From Flaviflagellibacter rhizophilus (GTDB lineage Bacteria; Pseudomonadota; Alphaproteobacteria; Rhizobiales; Methylopilaceae), in NCBI RefSeq assembly GCF_033898525.1, contig NZ_JAXAFJ010000009.1, positions 66,022-130,021 of the forward strand: a stretch of 64,000 nt of DNA, read 5' to 3'. Position 1 is the stretch's first letter. Every line of letters begins with the position of its first letter. The notes beneath the pieces were generated by a model that made no database searches, had not been told where the DNA came from, and was given only the letters and a program-made list of their open reading frames with translations. Positions 41,784-50,599 of the stretch are shown in pieces. Both the position numbers and the translations under genes were made by a program.

Positions 41784-42922
41784 CAGAACACCCTCTGCCC
41801 GCCGGCCATCACTTCGCGCACCACCGGCGTGTCGCCCGCGAGCCGGAACCGCAGCAGATCCGCCCGCAGGCCGGGCCGCAGCCGGCCGCGATCCGCCAGT
41901 CCCAGCATATCCGCAGGCCGCGAGGTCACCATCGCCAGCGCGGCGGGCAAGCCCATGCCGTGGCTGGCGACCAGCACCTGCACCGCCTGCAATAGACTGG
42001 CCGGGACATAATCTGATGACAGCACTCGGATGAGGCCCGTGGCTGCCAACGCACCCACGGCCACGCCGCCGGAATGAGAACCGCCGCGCGTCACATTCGG
42101 TGCGCCGCCAATGGTGACGAGGCCGGCATCGCCCGCCGCGCGCGCGGCTTCCTCGGTAGTCGGAAATTCGGATATCGTGCAGCCGGCAGCAACCGCCTCC
42201 GCCACATGGCCCGGCGTGGTGTCGTCATGGCTTGCCATGGGGATCCCCCGCTCGCGGAAGAAGGCGGCGGCACGCGCGAAGTTGAGGCGCGCGGCCTCGC
42301 TTCCCTTGCGGACCTGTTCGGCGATGATGGTCTCCACCTCCTCGGCGCTGCGGCCCTCACCCTCCACGAAGCGGCGGTAGTGCGCGAGGTCGCGCCATTG
42401 CCGTTGGCCCGGCGTGTGGTCCATCAGCGAGGCGAGCGCGAGGATCGACGGCTCCGCACCCGCCTCCACCCGCTCCATCATCGAGGGGTCGGTGGCCTCG
42501 CAGCGCAGATGGAGGCGGTGATCGGCCCGCAGCAGGCCAGCCGCGCGGGCATCGCGGATGGCCTCCACGGCCGTCTTCAGGATCTTGGGGCGGTAGTCCT
42601 TGCCGTCGTCATAGCCGCCGGCCACCACCGCGTCATAGACGGTCGTCATGCCCGACGCGACAACCTGCGCATCATGTGCGAGCAGTGCCGCCAAGGGGTT
42701 CGGCCAGATCACGCCCGGTCTCGGCACGAAGTGACGTTCCAGATTGTCGGTGTGGCACTCGATCAGCCCCGGCGAAACGAAATCGCCTTCCACATCAACG
42801 GCGTGCGGCAAGGCGCTCAGGCCGGGCTGCACGTCCTCGATGCCGCCCGGGCCGTAGAGGATCGTCCCGGTCAACACCTCGTCGTCCAGAACGAGGCGGG
42901 CATTCGTGAGCAGCGTGGTCAT
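41783..42922 (-). CDS. phnM: PhnM-type phosphonate diphosphatase
   Basis: Amidohydrolase-fold protein of 379 residues starting at ATG 42922 (MTTLLTNARLVLDDEVLTGT). In C-P lyase systems PhnM hydrolyses alpha-D-ribose-1-methylphosphonate-5-triphosphate. Motifs: VSPGLIECHTDNLERHF (a His-rich metal site), ASHDDTTPGHVAEAVAAGCT, and SDYVPASLLQAV. Downstream is the coupled DUF1045 gene; upstream, divergence from or a gap to a gamma-glutamyltransferase. No PhnGHIJKL genes in view, so the pathway may be split elsewhere in the genome. Confidence 0.85.
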   Translation of the reverse strand: MTTLLTNARLVLDDEVLTGTILYGPGGIEDVQPGLSALPHAVDVEGDFVSPGLIECHTDNLERHFVPRPGVIWPNPLAALLAHDAQVVASGMTTVYDAVVAGGYDDGKDYRPKILKTAVEAIRDARAAGLLRADHRLHLRCEATDPSMMERVEAGAEPSILALASLMDHTPGQRQWRDLAHYRRFVEGEGRSAEEVETIIAEQVRKGSEAARLNFARAAAFFRERGIPMASHDDTTPGHVAEAVAAGCTISEFPTTEEAARAAGDAGLVTIGGAPNVTRGGSHSGGVAVGALAATGLIRVLSSDYVPASLLQAVQVLVASHGMGLPAALAMVTSRPADMLGLADRGRLRPGLRADLLRFRLAGDTPVVREVMAGGQRVF

Positions 42923-42992
42923 GCAGGGTCCCTTGGGCGCGTCCGGCTTGTACCAGTCGCGCCCACCGGGGTGAACCCGCAGCGTCAAGCGG

Positions 42993-44585
42993 TCAGGCCC
43001 CCAGCGCCCCGCCATCGGCGCGCGGATCGTGCATGCCCTCGATGCGACCATCGGGATGCCAGACGATCATCCCGGCATGGCCGGTCTCGGAGCTGAACGG
43101 CTCGTCCAGCATGTCCACCTCGTGGCCGCGCCGCAGCATCTCGTCCAGCAGTTCGCCCTCGAACCGGGGCTCCATCTTCAGCGAGGTCTCGGCATCGCCC
43201 CAGGCCCGCCCGAGCCGCCAGCGCGGAGCGGTGATCGCCTGCTCGATGCTGGCGCCGAACCCGGCATAGCGCGCGAAGATCGCCGCCTGCGTCTGCGGCT
43301 GGCCGTCGCCGCCATGCGAGCCATAGGTCACCACCCGGCCATCCTTCAGCGCGGCCACGGGCGGGTTAAGCGTGTGGAACGGCATGCGGCCCGGTGCCAG
43401 CCTGTTGTGCGAGCGGCGGTCCATGCTGAAGCCGGCCCCGCGGTTCTGCCAGACCACCCCCGTCTTGGGCAGCACGCAGCCCGAGCCCCATTCCCAATAA
43501 ATGCTCTGGATGTAGCTGACCGCACGCCCCTGCCCGTCTATGGCGCCGAGCCAGACGGTATCGCCCTCGCCCTCGGCGGCCGGCCACGGCAGCGCACGGT
43601 CGCGCACGACCTTCGCGGCTTCGCTGGCGAGCCGCTCAGGCGTGAGGAAGGATGCGGGGTCATGGTCCAGATCGCGCGGATCGGTGATGAAGCGATCGCG
43701 CACGAGGAAAGCCCGCTTGGTGGCCTCCACCAGACCATGGACGAAATCGACGCCGTCCATGCGCCCGAGGTCCAGCTGCTCCGCGATCCCGAGGATCATC
43801 AAGGCCGCAAGGCCCTGCGTCGGAGGCTGGGCGTTCCAAACCTGCCCGAGCTTGAGCCGAACCGTCAGCGGATCGCGGAAGCGGGCTTCGTAGCGCCTGA
43901 GGTCGTCGCGGGTGACGGGAGAGCCGATGCGCTCCAGGTCGGCCGCCATTTCGCGGCCGACATCGCCGCGATAAAAATCGCGCAGCCCGGCACGTGACAG
44001 CTGATCGAGGGTCGCGGCCAAGGCCGGCTGCTTCAGGGTCTCGCCGGCGCCCGCCAGCTTCCCGTCCGTCAGGTAATGGTCCGCAAAGCCGGGCGCGGCG
44101 AACAAGGCATCGCGGAGCTTCGGCTGATTGCCCGCCTGTCCGGCCGACACCCTGTAGCCGTCGCGGGCGTGGCCGATCGCATCGCTCAGCAGCACGTCGA
44201 GCGGCAGGCGCCCGCCGGCCATGCGCGCGCCCTCCAGTGCCTTCTCCCAGCCGGAGACGGCGCCTGCGACCGTGGCTGCCCCTAGCGGGCCGCGCGCGGG
44301 GACCGCGTCGAAGCCGGCATTCTCATAGGCGTCGATCGTCGTTCCCTGCCCGGCAGGTCCGCAGGCCTCGATATAGGCGACCCGGCCATCGGGCTCGCGC
44401 ACCACCCAGAAGGCGTCGCCGCCGATGCCGTTCATGTGCGGATAGGTGACTGCGATGGTGGCAGCCATCGCGATCATCGCCTCCCAGGCATTTCCGCCCT
44501 CGGCAAGGATGGAACGCCCGGTCTCGACAGCGAGGCTGTGGGGCGCGGCGACGACGCCGCGTGTGGAGGTGGCAAGGTTCAGCAT
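42993..44585 (-). CDS. Gamma-glutamyltransferase family protein
   Basis: Start at ATG 44585 (MLNLATSTRGVVAAPHSLAV). Ntn-hydrolase: a processing site with Thr in GEGDTVWLGAIDGQGRAVSY, where the standard motif is T-T-H...D; substrate loop PFHTLNPPVAALKDGRVVTY GSHGGDGQPQTQ (split). No signal peptide, so it would stay in the cytosol, unlike typical periplasmic GGTs. May transfer gamma-glutamyl groups or act as an acylase-like relative. Same strand as phnM, 70 bp upstream. Confidence 0.85.
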   Translation of the reverse strand: MLNLATSTRGVVAAPHSLAVETGRSILAEGGNAWEAMIAMAATIAVTYPHMNGIGGDAFWVVREPDGRVAYIEACGPAGQGTTIDAYENAGFDAVPARGPLGAATVAGAVSGWEKALEGARMAGGRLPLDVLLSDAIGHARDGYRVSAGQAGNQPKLRDALFAAPGFADHYLTDGKLAGAGETLKQPALAATLDQLSRAGLRDFYRGDVGREMAADLERIGSPVTRDDLRRYEARFRDPLTVRLKLGQVWNAQPPTQGLAALMILGIAEQLDLGRMDGVDFVHGLVEATKRAFLVRDRFITDPRDLDHDPASFLTPERLASEAAKVVRDRALPWPAAEGEGDTVWLGAIDGQGRAVSYIQSIYWEWGSGCVLPKTGVVWQNRGAGFSMDRRSHNRLAPGRMPFHTLNPPVAALKDGRVVTYGSHGGDGQPQTQAAIFARYAGFGASIEQAITAPRWRLGRAWGDAETSLKMEPRFEGELLDEMLRRGHEVDMLDEPFSSETGHAGMIVWHPDGRIEGMHDPRADGGALGA

Positions 44586-44702
44586 GGCGCGGATATGAGC
44601 GGGTCCGCGCCCGGGGCGCAAGTCACGCGGTCTTGCACCTGCCGGCCTTCCCCTCCGCGCCCCATATGCTAGAACGCGCGCTGCACAGGAACGCGGAAAA
44701 CC

Positions 44703-44933
44703 ATGGCTACCAGCACTTCACGAAACCAGATCACCGTGATCTCGGCCACGGTTCTCGTGGCGGTCGAGCTCCTGGTTGCGGGAGTGGCGGCCGGTTGGGC
44801 ACTGGCCGGCATGCTTGGCCTCGGCGAGGTCGGCGCATGGATCTTCGAGGGGATCGGCGCGCTCATTGCGCTTTACCTCATCGTGATGTTCCACCGCACA
44901 GCCGTCCGCAACTCGACGCCCCGCGCACGCTGA
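44703..44933 (+). CDS. Small two-span membrane protein, 76 aa
   Basis: MATSTSRNQITVISATVLVA starts a first helix and GALIALYLIVMFHRTAV forms the second, with a short polar tail. Function unknown; followed by the DUF2171 gene 52 bp later on the same strand and divergent from the gamma-glutamyltransferase gene. Confidence 0.6.
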   Translation: MATSTSRNQITVISATVLVAVELLVAGVAAGWALAGMLGLGEVGAWIFEGIGALIALYLIVMFHRTAVRNSTPRAR

Positions 44934-44985
44934 CGCGAACCCTCTGCCGCCTGATGAGTTGTGCGTCTGTCACTGGAGGACGCAC

Positions 44986-45225
44986 ATGGCGGACAATGAG
45001 CAAGACCTTCCGATCCGACCCGGCATGACGGTGGTCGGATCCGATGGCGCGGATATCGGCACGGTCGAACGGATCAGGCGCGACCAGATCATCCTGTCAG
45101 CCGAGGATTCAGACGATGAGCTGCAGCACGCCATCCCCTTGGACTGGGTGGAGCGCGTCTCCGACGAGGTGCAGCTCGACCGCTCAGCCGACGAGGCCAT
45201 GGAAGAGTGGGAAGAGCTGGCCTGA
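44986..45225 (+). CDS. DUF2171-type small protein, 79 aa
   Basis: ATG at 44986 follows TGGAGGACGCAC. RPGMTVVGSDGADIGTVERI and IILSAEDSDDELQHAIPLDW match the short beta-rich DUF2171 family (PRC-barrel-like), with an acidic EEWEELA tail. Probably cytosolic; role unknown. No terminator is evident before the next region. Confidence 0.7.
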   Translation: MADNEQDLPIRPGMTVVGSDGADIGTVERIRRDQIILSAEDSDDELQHAIPLDWVERVSDEVQLDRSADEAMEEWEELA

Positions 45226-45694
45226 AAAGGTCGGGTGTTGCGCGAAAAGCACTTGTTTATGACGGGCGAAGCACTTAATTCAGCCCTTGCCCAATTTCGC
45301 ACGTGCCTGTGGCGGCGTGCCGGTCGGACGGAAAACCCGTCTGGGCGACCGGTGTCCGGAAGTCAAAACCGGATCTAAGTCAGCGCTCTGCTGGCGGACG
45401 CAGCTTAAAGCAACGACGTAGAGGGCTTTTTTGGTCTCTGCCGGCCCCTCCAAAGGCCGGTGTTACTGAAGAGGCAACTACTTCTTTGCCGAGGCGTGCG
45501 GACGGGAACCTCCCTTCCAATCGTTGGCCTGACAGACCCAAGCGAGATTCTCGCGACGGGATTGCTCAAGCCTTCGGCGCGAACAAGAGCCGCCGGTTCC
45601 ACGGAGCCGGCAGCGATGTTGCATGACCCACCGGGGCGTCTCCACCGCGCCCAGGCAGGAATCGCTTCATCGCACGAGCCAATTTGCGTGAACG
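45226..45694 (+). ncRNA. Structured leader of the ornithine decarboxylase gene, speF-motif-like
   Basis: About 470 bp with no gene but several conserved-looking hairpins: CCGGTCG / CGACCGG with an inner GACGG / CCGTC (45320-45352), CCGGCC / GGCCGG (45441-45460), and GGCAA / TTGCC (45473-45490). The speF motif (an Rfam RNA upstream of ornithine decarboxylase genes in alphaproteobacteria) lies in exactly this place. I infer that this is a cis-regulatory RNA that may sense polyamines or their precursors; I cannot check the covariance. Confidence 0.5.
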
Positions 45695-46840
45695 GTGGAC
45701 CCGCTGATGACTGATCGTATCAAGAACTTCCTCGCCTCCCGACGTCACGAAGGTCCCATCCTCGTGGTCGATCTCGACGTCGTGCGCGAAAACTACGGCG
45801 CCTTTGCCAAGGCCCTGCCGGACACCCGCGTGTTCTATGCCGTGAAGGCGAACCCGCAGCCGGAAGTGCTGCGCCTGCTGGCCGATCTCGGCTCCTGCTT
45901 CGACTGCGCCTCGGTGGCCGAGATCCGCCAGGTGCTGTCCGCCGGTGCGACGGCTGACCGCATCTCCTTCGGCAACACCATCAAGAAGGAGCGCGACGTC
46001 GCCGAGGCCTATCGGCTCGGTGTCGACCTCTTCGCCGTGGACTGCCGCGAGGAAGTGGAGAAGATCTCCCGCGCCGCACCCGGCGCCCGCGTGTTCTGCC
46101 GCATCCTGTGCGATGGAGCGGGCGCGGAATGGCCGCTGTCTCGCAAGTTCGGCTGCGTTCCGGAAATGGCCGTGGACGTGCTGGAGCATGCCCACCGCCT
46201 CGGCCTCACCGCACATGGCGTGTCCTTCCACGTCGGCTCGCAGCAGCGTGACCCCGCCATGTGGGACGGCGCCCTGGCTTCGGCATCCGCGATCTTCCGC
46301 GAGTGCGCCGAGCGCGGCATCCACCTTGCGATGGTCAATCTCGGCGGTGGCTTCCCGACCCGTTATCTCAAGGAGATCCCGGGCGTGAAGAGCTACGGCG
46401 CGGCCATTTTCGAGGCGCTGCGCAAGCACTTCGGCAACCGCCTGCCCGAGACCATCATCGAGCCGGGCCGCGGCATGGTCGGCAATGCCGGCATGATCCA
46501 GGCCGAGGTTGTGCTGATCTCGAAGAAGTCGGACGCGGTGGACGAGACCCGCTGGGTCTACCTCGACATCGGCAAGTTCGGCGGCCTCGCCGAGACCATG
46601 GACGAGGCGATCCGCTATCCGATCCGCACCGCCCACGATGGCGCGGAAAAGGTGCCGTGCGTCCTCGCGGGTCCGACCTGCGATTCGGCGGACGTGCTGT
46701 ACGAGAAGGAGCCGTACCTCCTCCCCGTCAGCCTGGAGATCGGCGACCTCGTGCTCATCGAGGCCACCGGCGCCTACACGACGACTTACTCGGCGGCCGG
46801 CTTCAACGGCTTCCCGCCTCTGGAAACCGTCGTCATCTGA
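45695..46840 (+). CDS. Ornithine/lysine decarboxylase, class III PLP enzyme
   Basis: Starts at GTG 45695 or ATG 45707 (MTDRIKNFLASRRHEGPILV). TIM-barrel alanine-racemase-like fold with the PLP Lys in YAVKANPQPEVL, a Gly-rich PLP phosphate site (VNLGGGFPTRY, EPGRGMVGNAG), and the catalytic Cys of the partner subunit in CDSADVLYEKE. Makes putrescine from ornithine (and cadaverine if lysine is used) for homospermidine synthase two genes later. A structured leader precedes it. Confidence 0.92.
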   Translation: MDPLMTDRIKNFLASRRHEGPILVVDLDVVRENYGAFAKALPDTRVFYAVKANPQPEVLRLLADLGSCFDCASVAEIRQVLSAGATADRISFGNTIKKERDVAEAYRLGVDLFAVDCREEVEKISRAAPGARVFCRILCDGAGAEWPLSRKFGCVPEMAVDVLEHAHRLGLTAHGVSFHVGSQQRDPAMWDGALASASAIFRECAERGIHLAMVNLGGGFPTRYLKEIPGVKSYGAAIFEALRKHFGNRLPETIIEPGRGMVGNAGMIQAEVVLISKKSDAVDETRWVYLDIGKFGGLAETMDEAIRYPIRTAHDGAEKVPCVLAGPTCDSADVLYEKEPYLLPVSLEIGDLVLIEATGAYTTTYSAAGFNGFPPLETVVI

Positions 46841-46848
46841 GCCCCGTG

Positions 46849-46869
46849 CCCGCCGGAACTTCCGGCGGG
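46849..46869 (+). other. GC-rich hairpin after the decarboxylase gene
   Basis: Nine-bp inverted repeat (CCCGCCGGA / TCCGGCGGG) 9 bp after the decarboxylase stop. No T-tract, so it may be a Rho-related or processing site that lowers expression of the downstream GNAT gene. Confidence 0.4.
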
Positions 46870-46960
46870 ATCCACGGTTCACCACTGAAATCAAAGCTCC
46901 GGACGGCCCGCTCAGGCGGGTGCGAGGGCTGCGCTGCCCAAGACCTGGGAAGGCCCGGCC

Positions 46961-47500
46961 ATGATCCATATTCGTGATGAAGTCTCCGGCGATGTGTTCG
47001 CCCGCGAGGCATTGCTCCACTCGGCGTTCGGGGAGGCGCGCTTCCGCAAGACCTCCGAGCGCCTGCGCGAGGGCCGCCTGCCCGCCGCCGGCCTCGCTCT
47101 GGTGGCGGAAGACGATGGCGTCGTCGTCGGCACCGTGCGCCTGTGGAACATCAGCGCCGGCCCCAGCCGGGCCTCCCTGCTGCTGGGCCCCCTCGCCGTC
47201 TCGGCCGACCGCCAGTCCTGCGGCCTCGGCGCCAAGCTGATGCGCGTGGCGATGGGCCGTGCTGCCGAGCTTGGCCACGGATCCGTGCTGCTGGTAGGCG
47301 ACGCGCCATACTATGAGCGTTTCGGCTTCACGACGGCGCACACCGCCCGCCTCTGGTTGCCCGGTCCCTACGAAACCTCGCGCTTCCTGGGCTGCGAACT
47401 GGTGGCCGGCAGCCTGGACGGCGCGGCCGGTCTGGTGAACGCCACCGGCATTGCCACGCCTGCGCAGCAGCCGGCATTCGCCCTGCGCGAAGCCGCTTAA
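46961..47500 (+). CDS. GNAT-family N-acetyltransferase, 179 aa
   Basis: GNAT fold with the acetyl-CoA pyrophosphate loop in QSCGLGAKLMRVAMGRAAEL (after LGPLAVSADR), and GDAPYYERFGFTTA, as in YhbS-like acetyltransferases. Between the decarboxylase and homospermidine synthase, so acetylation of a polyamine is a reasonable guess, though YhbS-type proteins can have other targets. Terminates at the strong terminator before hss. Confidence 0.85.
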   Translation: MIHIRDEVSGDVFAREALLHSAFGEARFRKTSERLREGRLPAAGLALVAEDDGVVVGTVRLWNISAGPSRASLLLGPLAVSADRQSCGLGAKLMRVAMGRAAELGHGSVLLVGDAPYYERFGFTTAHTARLWLPGPYETSRFLGCELVAGSLDGAAGLVNATGIATPAQQPAFALREAA

Positions 47501-47527
47501 CCTTCCTTCGAGGGGTTGACCCGTTGT

Positions 47528-47560
47528 CCGCCCGGCGTCATGCCGGGCGGGTATATTTTT
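47528..47560 (+). terminator. Rho-independent terminator
   Basis: Nine-bp perfect stem (CCGCCCGGC / GCCGGGCGG) around a 5-nt loop, followed by GTATATTTTT. Ends the ODC-GNAT transcript, 28 bp before the homospermidine synthase ATG, which must therefore have its own or read-through expression. Confidence 0.88.
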
Positions 47561-47588
47561 GCGCGTGCAAATACATGGAGTGAAAAGA

Positions 47589-49025
47589 ATGGTGGATTGG
47601 CCGATCTACGGGCACATTTCCGGACCTATCGTGATGATCGGCTTCGGCTCGATCGGGCGCGGTACCCTGCCGTTGATCGAGCGTCACTTCACCTATGACA
47701 AGGCTCGCCTCAGCGTCATCGACCCGAGCGACCTGAACAAGCACATCCTGGACGAGCGCGGCATTCCGCTCATCCGCGAGCACGTGACACGCGAGAACTA
47801 CCGTGAGCTCCTGACACCGCTGCTGACCAAGGGCGGCGGTCAGGGCTTCTGCGTGAACCTCTCGGTCGACACCGGCTCGGTGGACATCATGGAGCTGTGC
47901 CGCGAACTCGGGGTCCTTTACATCGACACCGTCAACGAGCCTTGGCTCGGCTTCTACTTCGACGACAGCAAGGGGCCGGAGGAGCGTTCGAATTACGCCC
48001 TTCGCAACATGACGCTGGAGGCGAAGCGCCGCAATCCGGGAGGCACCACAGCCGTCTCCTGCTGCGGCGCCAATCCCGGCATGGTCTCGTTCTTCGTGAA
48101 GCAGGCGGCGCTGAACATCGCCCGCGACATGAACCTCAACGCGCCCGACCCGAAGACGCGCGAGGAATGGGCCTCCCTGCTGCGGCAGGTCGGCGTCAAG
48201 GGCGTGCACATCGCCGAGCGCGACACGCAGCGCACCAAGGATCCCAAGCCGCCGAACGTGTTCCTCAACACCTGGTCCGTGGAAGGCTTCATCTCGGAGG
48301 GCCTGCAGCCGTCCGAGCTTGGCTGGGGCACGCACGAGACGTGGATGCCGGAGAACGCGCGCCAGCACGAGAACAAGGATGCGCCTGCGATCTACCTGAT
48401 GCATCCCGGTGCGGACACGCGCGTGCGCACATGGTGCCCGACGCTTGGGCCACAGCTGGGCTTTCTCGTCACGCACAACGAATCGATTTCCATCGCCGAC
48501 TACTTCACGGTGAAGGAGGAGGGCGAGGTCGTGTATCGCCCGACCTGCCATTACGCCTACCACCCGGCGGACGATGCCATCCTGTCCTGGCACGAACTGT
48601 TCGGCCATGCCGGCCGGCAGCAGGACCAGCTGCACGTGCTGGACGAGGACGAACTGGTCGACGGCGTGGATGAACTCGGCGTTCTGCTCTACGGCCACGG
48701 CAAGAACGCGTACTGGTTCGGCTCCCGCCTCTCGCTGGAAGAAACCCGCCGGCTGGCGCCTTATCAGAGTGCGACGGGTCTGCAGGTGACCTCGGCGGTT
48801 CTGGCCGGCATGGTGTGGGCTCTCGAGAACCCGCAGATGGGCATCGTCGAAGCGGATGAGATGGACTTCGCCCGCTGCCTCGAAATCCAGGCGCCGTATC
48901 TCGGGCCCGTGGAAGGTCACTACACCGACTGGACACCGCTGGACGGCCGCCCGGGACTGTTCCCCGAGGATATCGATACGAGCGATCCTTGGCAGTTCCG
49001 CAACGTCCTGGTGCATGCTCCGTAA
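47589..49025 (+). CDS. hss: Homospermidine synthase
   Basis: Uses NAD+ to join two putrescines (or putrescine and spermidine) into sym-homospermidine, releasing ammonia. IVMIGFGSIGRGTLPLIERH is the Rossmann motif; HPGADTRVRTWCPTLGP and NVFLNTWSVEGFISEGLQPS are family signatures. ATG at 47589 preferred over an upstream in-frame start because of TGGAG at 47576-47580. 478 residues is the normal size. Works with the upstream decarboxylase. Confidence 0.95.
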   Translation: MVDWPIYGHISGPIVMIGFGSIGRGTLPLIERHFTYDKARLSVIDPSDLNKHILDERGIPLIREHVTRENYRELLTPLLTKGGGQGFCVNLSVDTGSVDIMELCRELGVLYIDTVNEPWLGFYFDDSKGPEERSNYALRNMTLEAKRRNPGGTTAVSCCGANPGMVSFFVKQAALNIARDMNLNAPDPKTREEWASLLRQVGVKGVHIAERDTQRTKDPKPPNVFLNTWSVEGFISEGLQPSELGWGTHETWMPENARQHENKDAPAIYLMHPGADTRVRTWCPTLGPQLGFLVTHNESISIADYFTVKEEGEVVYRPTCHYAYHPADDAILSWHELFGHAGRQQDQLHVLDEDELVDGVDELGVLLYGHGKNAYWFGSRLSLEETRRLAPYQSATGLQVTSAVLAGMVWALENPQMGIVEADEMDFARCLEIQAPYLGPVEGHYTDWTPLDGRPGLFPEDIDTSDPWQFRNVLVHAP

Positions 49026-49161
49026 AGTTGGAGCGAAGAGGTACACACTTCTTTTTGCCGCAATCCCCTAGCTTTCTCCGCGGGGTAAGGCCCGTTATAG
49101 AATGGGTCTAGTTTAGGGGGTTGCGGTGCATGATCGATGCTCTGCCGCCGCGGGAGTTCAG

Positions 49162-49530
49162 GTGAGCGACAACAAGCTTTCCGGCCGGCGCATTCTCGTG
49201 GTCGAGGACGAAATGCTGGTCTCCATGCTCGTCACCGACCTCCTTGAGGATTTCGGCTGCACGGTGGTGGGTCCGGTCGCGCGTTTGCCTGCGGCTCTGG
49301 AAGCCGCGGCGGGCGACGGCTTCGACGCGGCCCTGCTCGACGTCAATCTTGCGGGCGTGCGCGTGTTCCCGGTGGCGGATGTGCTGGCCGAGCGCGGCAT
49401 CCCCTTCGTCTTCGTGTCCGGCTATGGCGAGCTTGATTCGGACGGGCAGCACGAAGGCCGCCCCGTCGTGCAAAAGCCGTTCAGCCCGGATGCCCTCGAG
49501 GTCGCCCTGGCGAACTGCTTCCCCGATTAG
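49162..49530 (+). CDS. Single-domain response regulator (receiver only)
   Basis: GTG at 49162 with GGGAG at 49152-49156 fits the receiver (VSDNKLSGRRILVVEDEMLV) better than GTG 49126. Acidic pair in VVEDEM, phosphoacceptor Asp in DAALLDVNLAG, Thr/Ser switch in FVFVSGYGE, and Lys in VVQKPFSP. No output domain, so it would act through protein contacts. The nearby hybrid kinase at 32603 is 14 kb away and no partner is beside it. Confidence 0.88.
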   Translation: MSDNKLSGRRILVVEDEMLVSMLVTDLLEDFGCTVVGPVARLPAALEAAAGDGFDAALLDVNLAGVRVFPVADVLAERGIPFVFVSGYGELDSDGQHEGRPVVQKPFSPDALEVALANCFPD

Positions 49531-49532
49531 TT

Positions 49533-50546
49533 TCAGAGCTTCGGCAGCGGCAGCACGCCCGCAGCGCCATCTGCCGTGCCAAAGGCCAGGGTCATTCCGG
49601 CTTTGTCCCAGGCGAGAGCCGTGATCGGACCGCCTTCGGATGGCGGCCTCGCCAGCAATTCACCGCCCTCGTTGTCCATATTCGACAGCAGGATGCAGCC
49701 GTCGAGGTAACCCACGGCGAGCACGGGCGCCTTGGGATGAAACGCCACCTGCTCCACGCGTGAATTGCGCACCGCCAGTTCCATCGGCGGCTTGCCCATG
49801 GGTCCGTCCTTGGTGATGAACGGCCAGACGATGGCCGCGTCGGCCCCGCTCGTCGCCAGCCACTTGCCATCGGGCGACCAGGACACCGAGCGCGTCTTTG
49901 AGGGATAGCCGGTCATGCGCATATGCGCCCCGTCCACGAGGCGCCAGCCGTGCAGCGCGTTCTCCTGCATGGTGGACACCACGAAGCGCCCGTCAGCCGA
50001 TGCCGTGATGCCAGTATGCGAGCCCTTCCACGGCAGTTCCTTCACCGGCGCCGATGAGCGCGGGAACCACAACGTGGCCCCGTCATAGCGCGCGACGATG
50101 AGCTGGAAGCCTTTGACGGCGAAGGTCAGCCCGCGAGCGGTGGAGGCCAGGTCGATGCCGTGCACCGCGCCCTTGCCGTCGCGCACCCGCACCCGGCGCC
50201 CGGCCGACCAGGCCACCGCATTTTCCGGCCCGGTGGCGACGGCGTCGATCCAGGTGCCGCCGGAGTCCGCGATCTCCTCCATCGCACCGTCGGCTGTGGT
50301 GCGGACCACGCGGCCATCATCGCCTCCGGTGATCAGGGCGGTGCCATCGGCGGTCGCCGCAAGCACCGAGCCATCGGGGTGAGCCGCCAAACGCGTCTCT
50401 TCCTCGTCGCGGACGAGGAGCACGGAACCATCGCCGAGTGCGAAAGCCGCCGTGTCGCCGAGAAAGGCGACAGCGGTGACATGCGCATCGGCGTCGATGG
50501 GGCGGATGAAGCTGGAGAGTGTCTGATCGGCGGGCATGCGCCGCAT
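49533..50546 (-). CDS. WD40-type beta-propeller protein, 337 aa
   Basis: Repeated blades with GSVLLVRDEEETRLAAHPDG, WKGSHTGITASADGRFVVS, TRSVSWSPDGKWLATSGADA and VAFHPKAPVLAVGYLDG patterns, characteristic of WD40-like propellers. No signal peptide, so cytosolic. It is on the same strand as, and 53 bp downstream of, the COG0523 GTPase, an association I recall from alphaproteobacteria. It may be a scaffold for zinc homeostasis, but this is inference. Confidence 0.75.
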   Translation of the reverse strand: MRRMPADQTLSSFIRPIDADAHVTAVAFLGDTAAFALGDGSVLLVRDEEETRLAAHPDGSVLAATADGTALITGGDDGRVVRTTADGAMEEIADSGGTWIDAVATGPENAVAWSAGRRVRVRDGKGAVHGIDLASTARGLTFAVKGFQLIVARYDGATLWFPRSSAPVKELPWKGSHTGITASADGRFVVSTMQENALHGWRLVDGAHMRMTGYPSKTRSVSWSPDGKWLATSGADAAIVWPFITKDGPMGKPPMELAVRNSRVEQVAFHPKAPVLAVGYLDGCILLSNMDNEGGELLARPPSEGGPITALAWDKAGMTLAFGTADGAAGVLPLPKL

Positions 50547-50599
50547 TTAGTCCGTCGCCGCGCCGAGGGAAAGTGCCACCCGGCGCGGCGTTCAGAAGA

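Noticed and set aside
45566..49046. Very long minus-strand frames opposite ODC and hss
   Set aside because: They are antisense shadows of high-GC codon use; the plus-strand genes have clear motifs.
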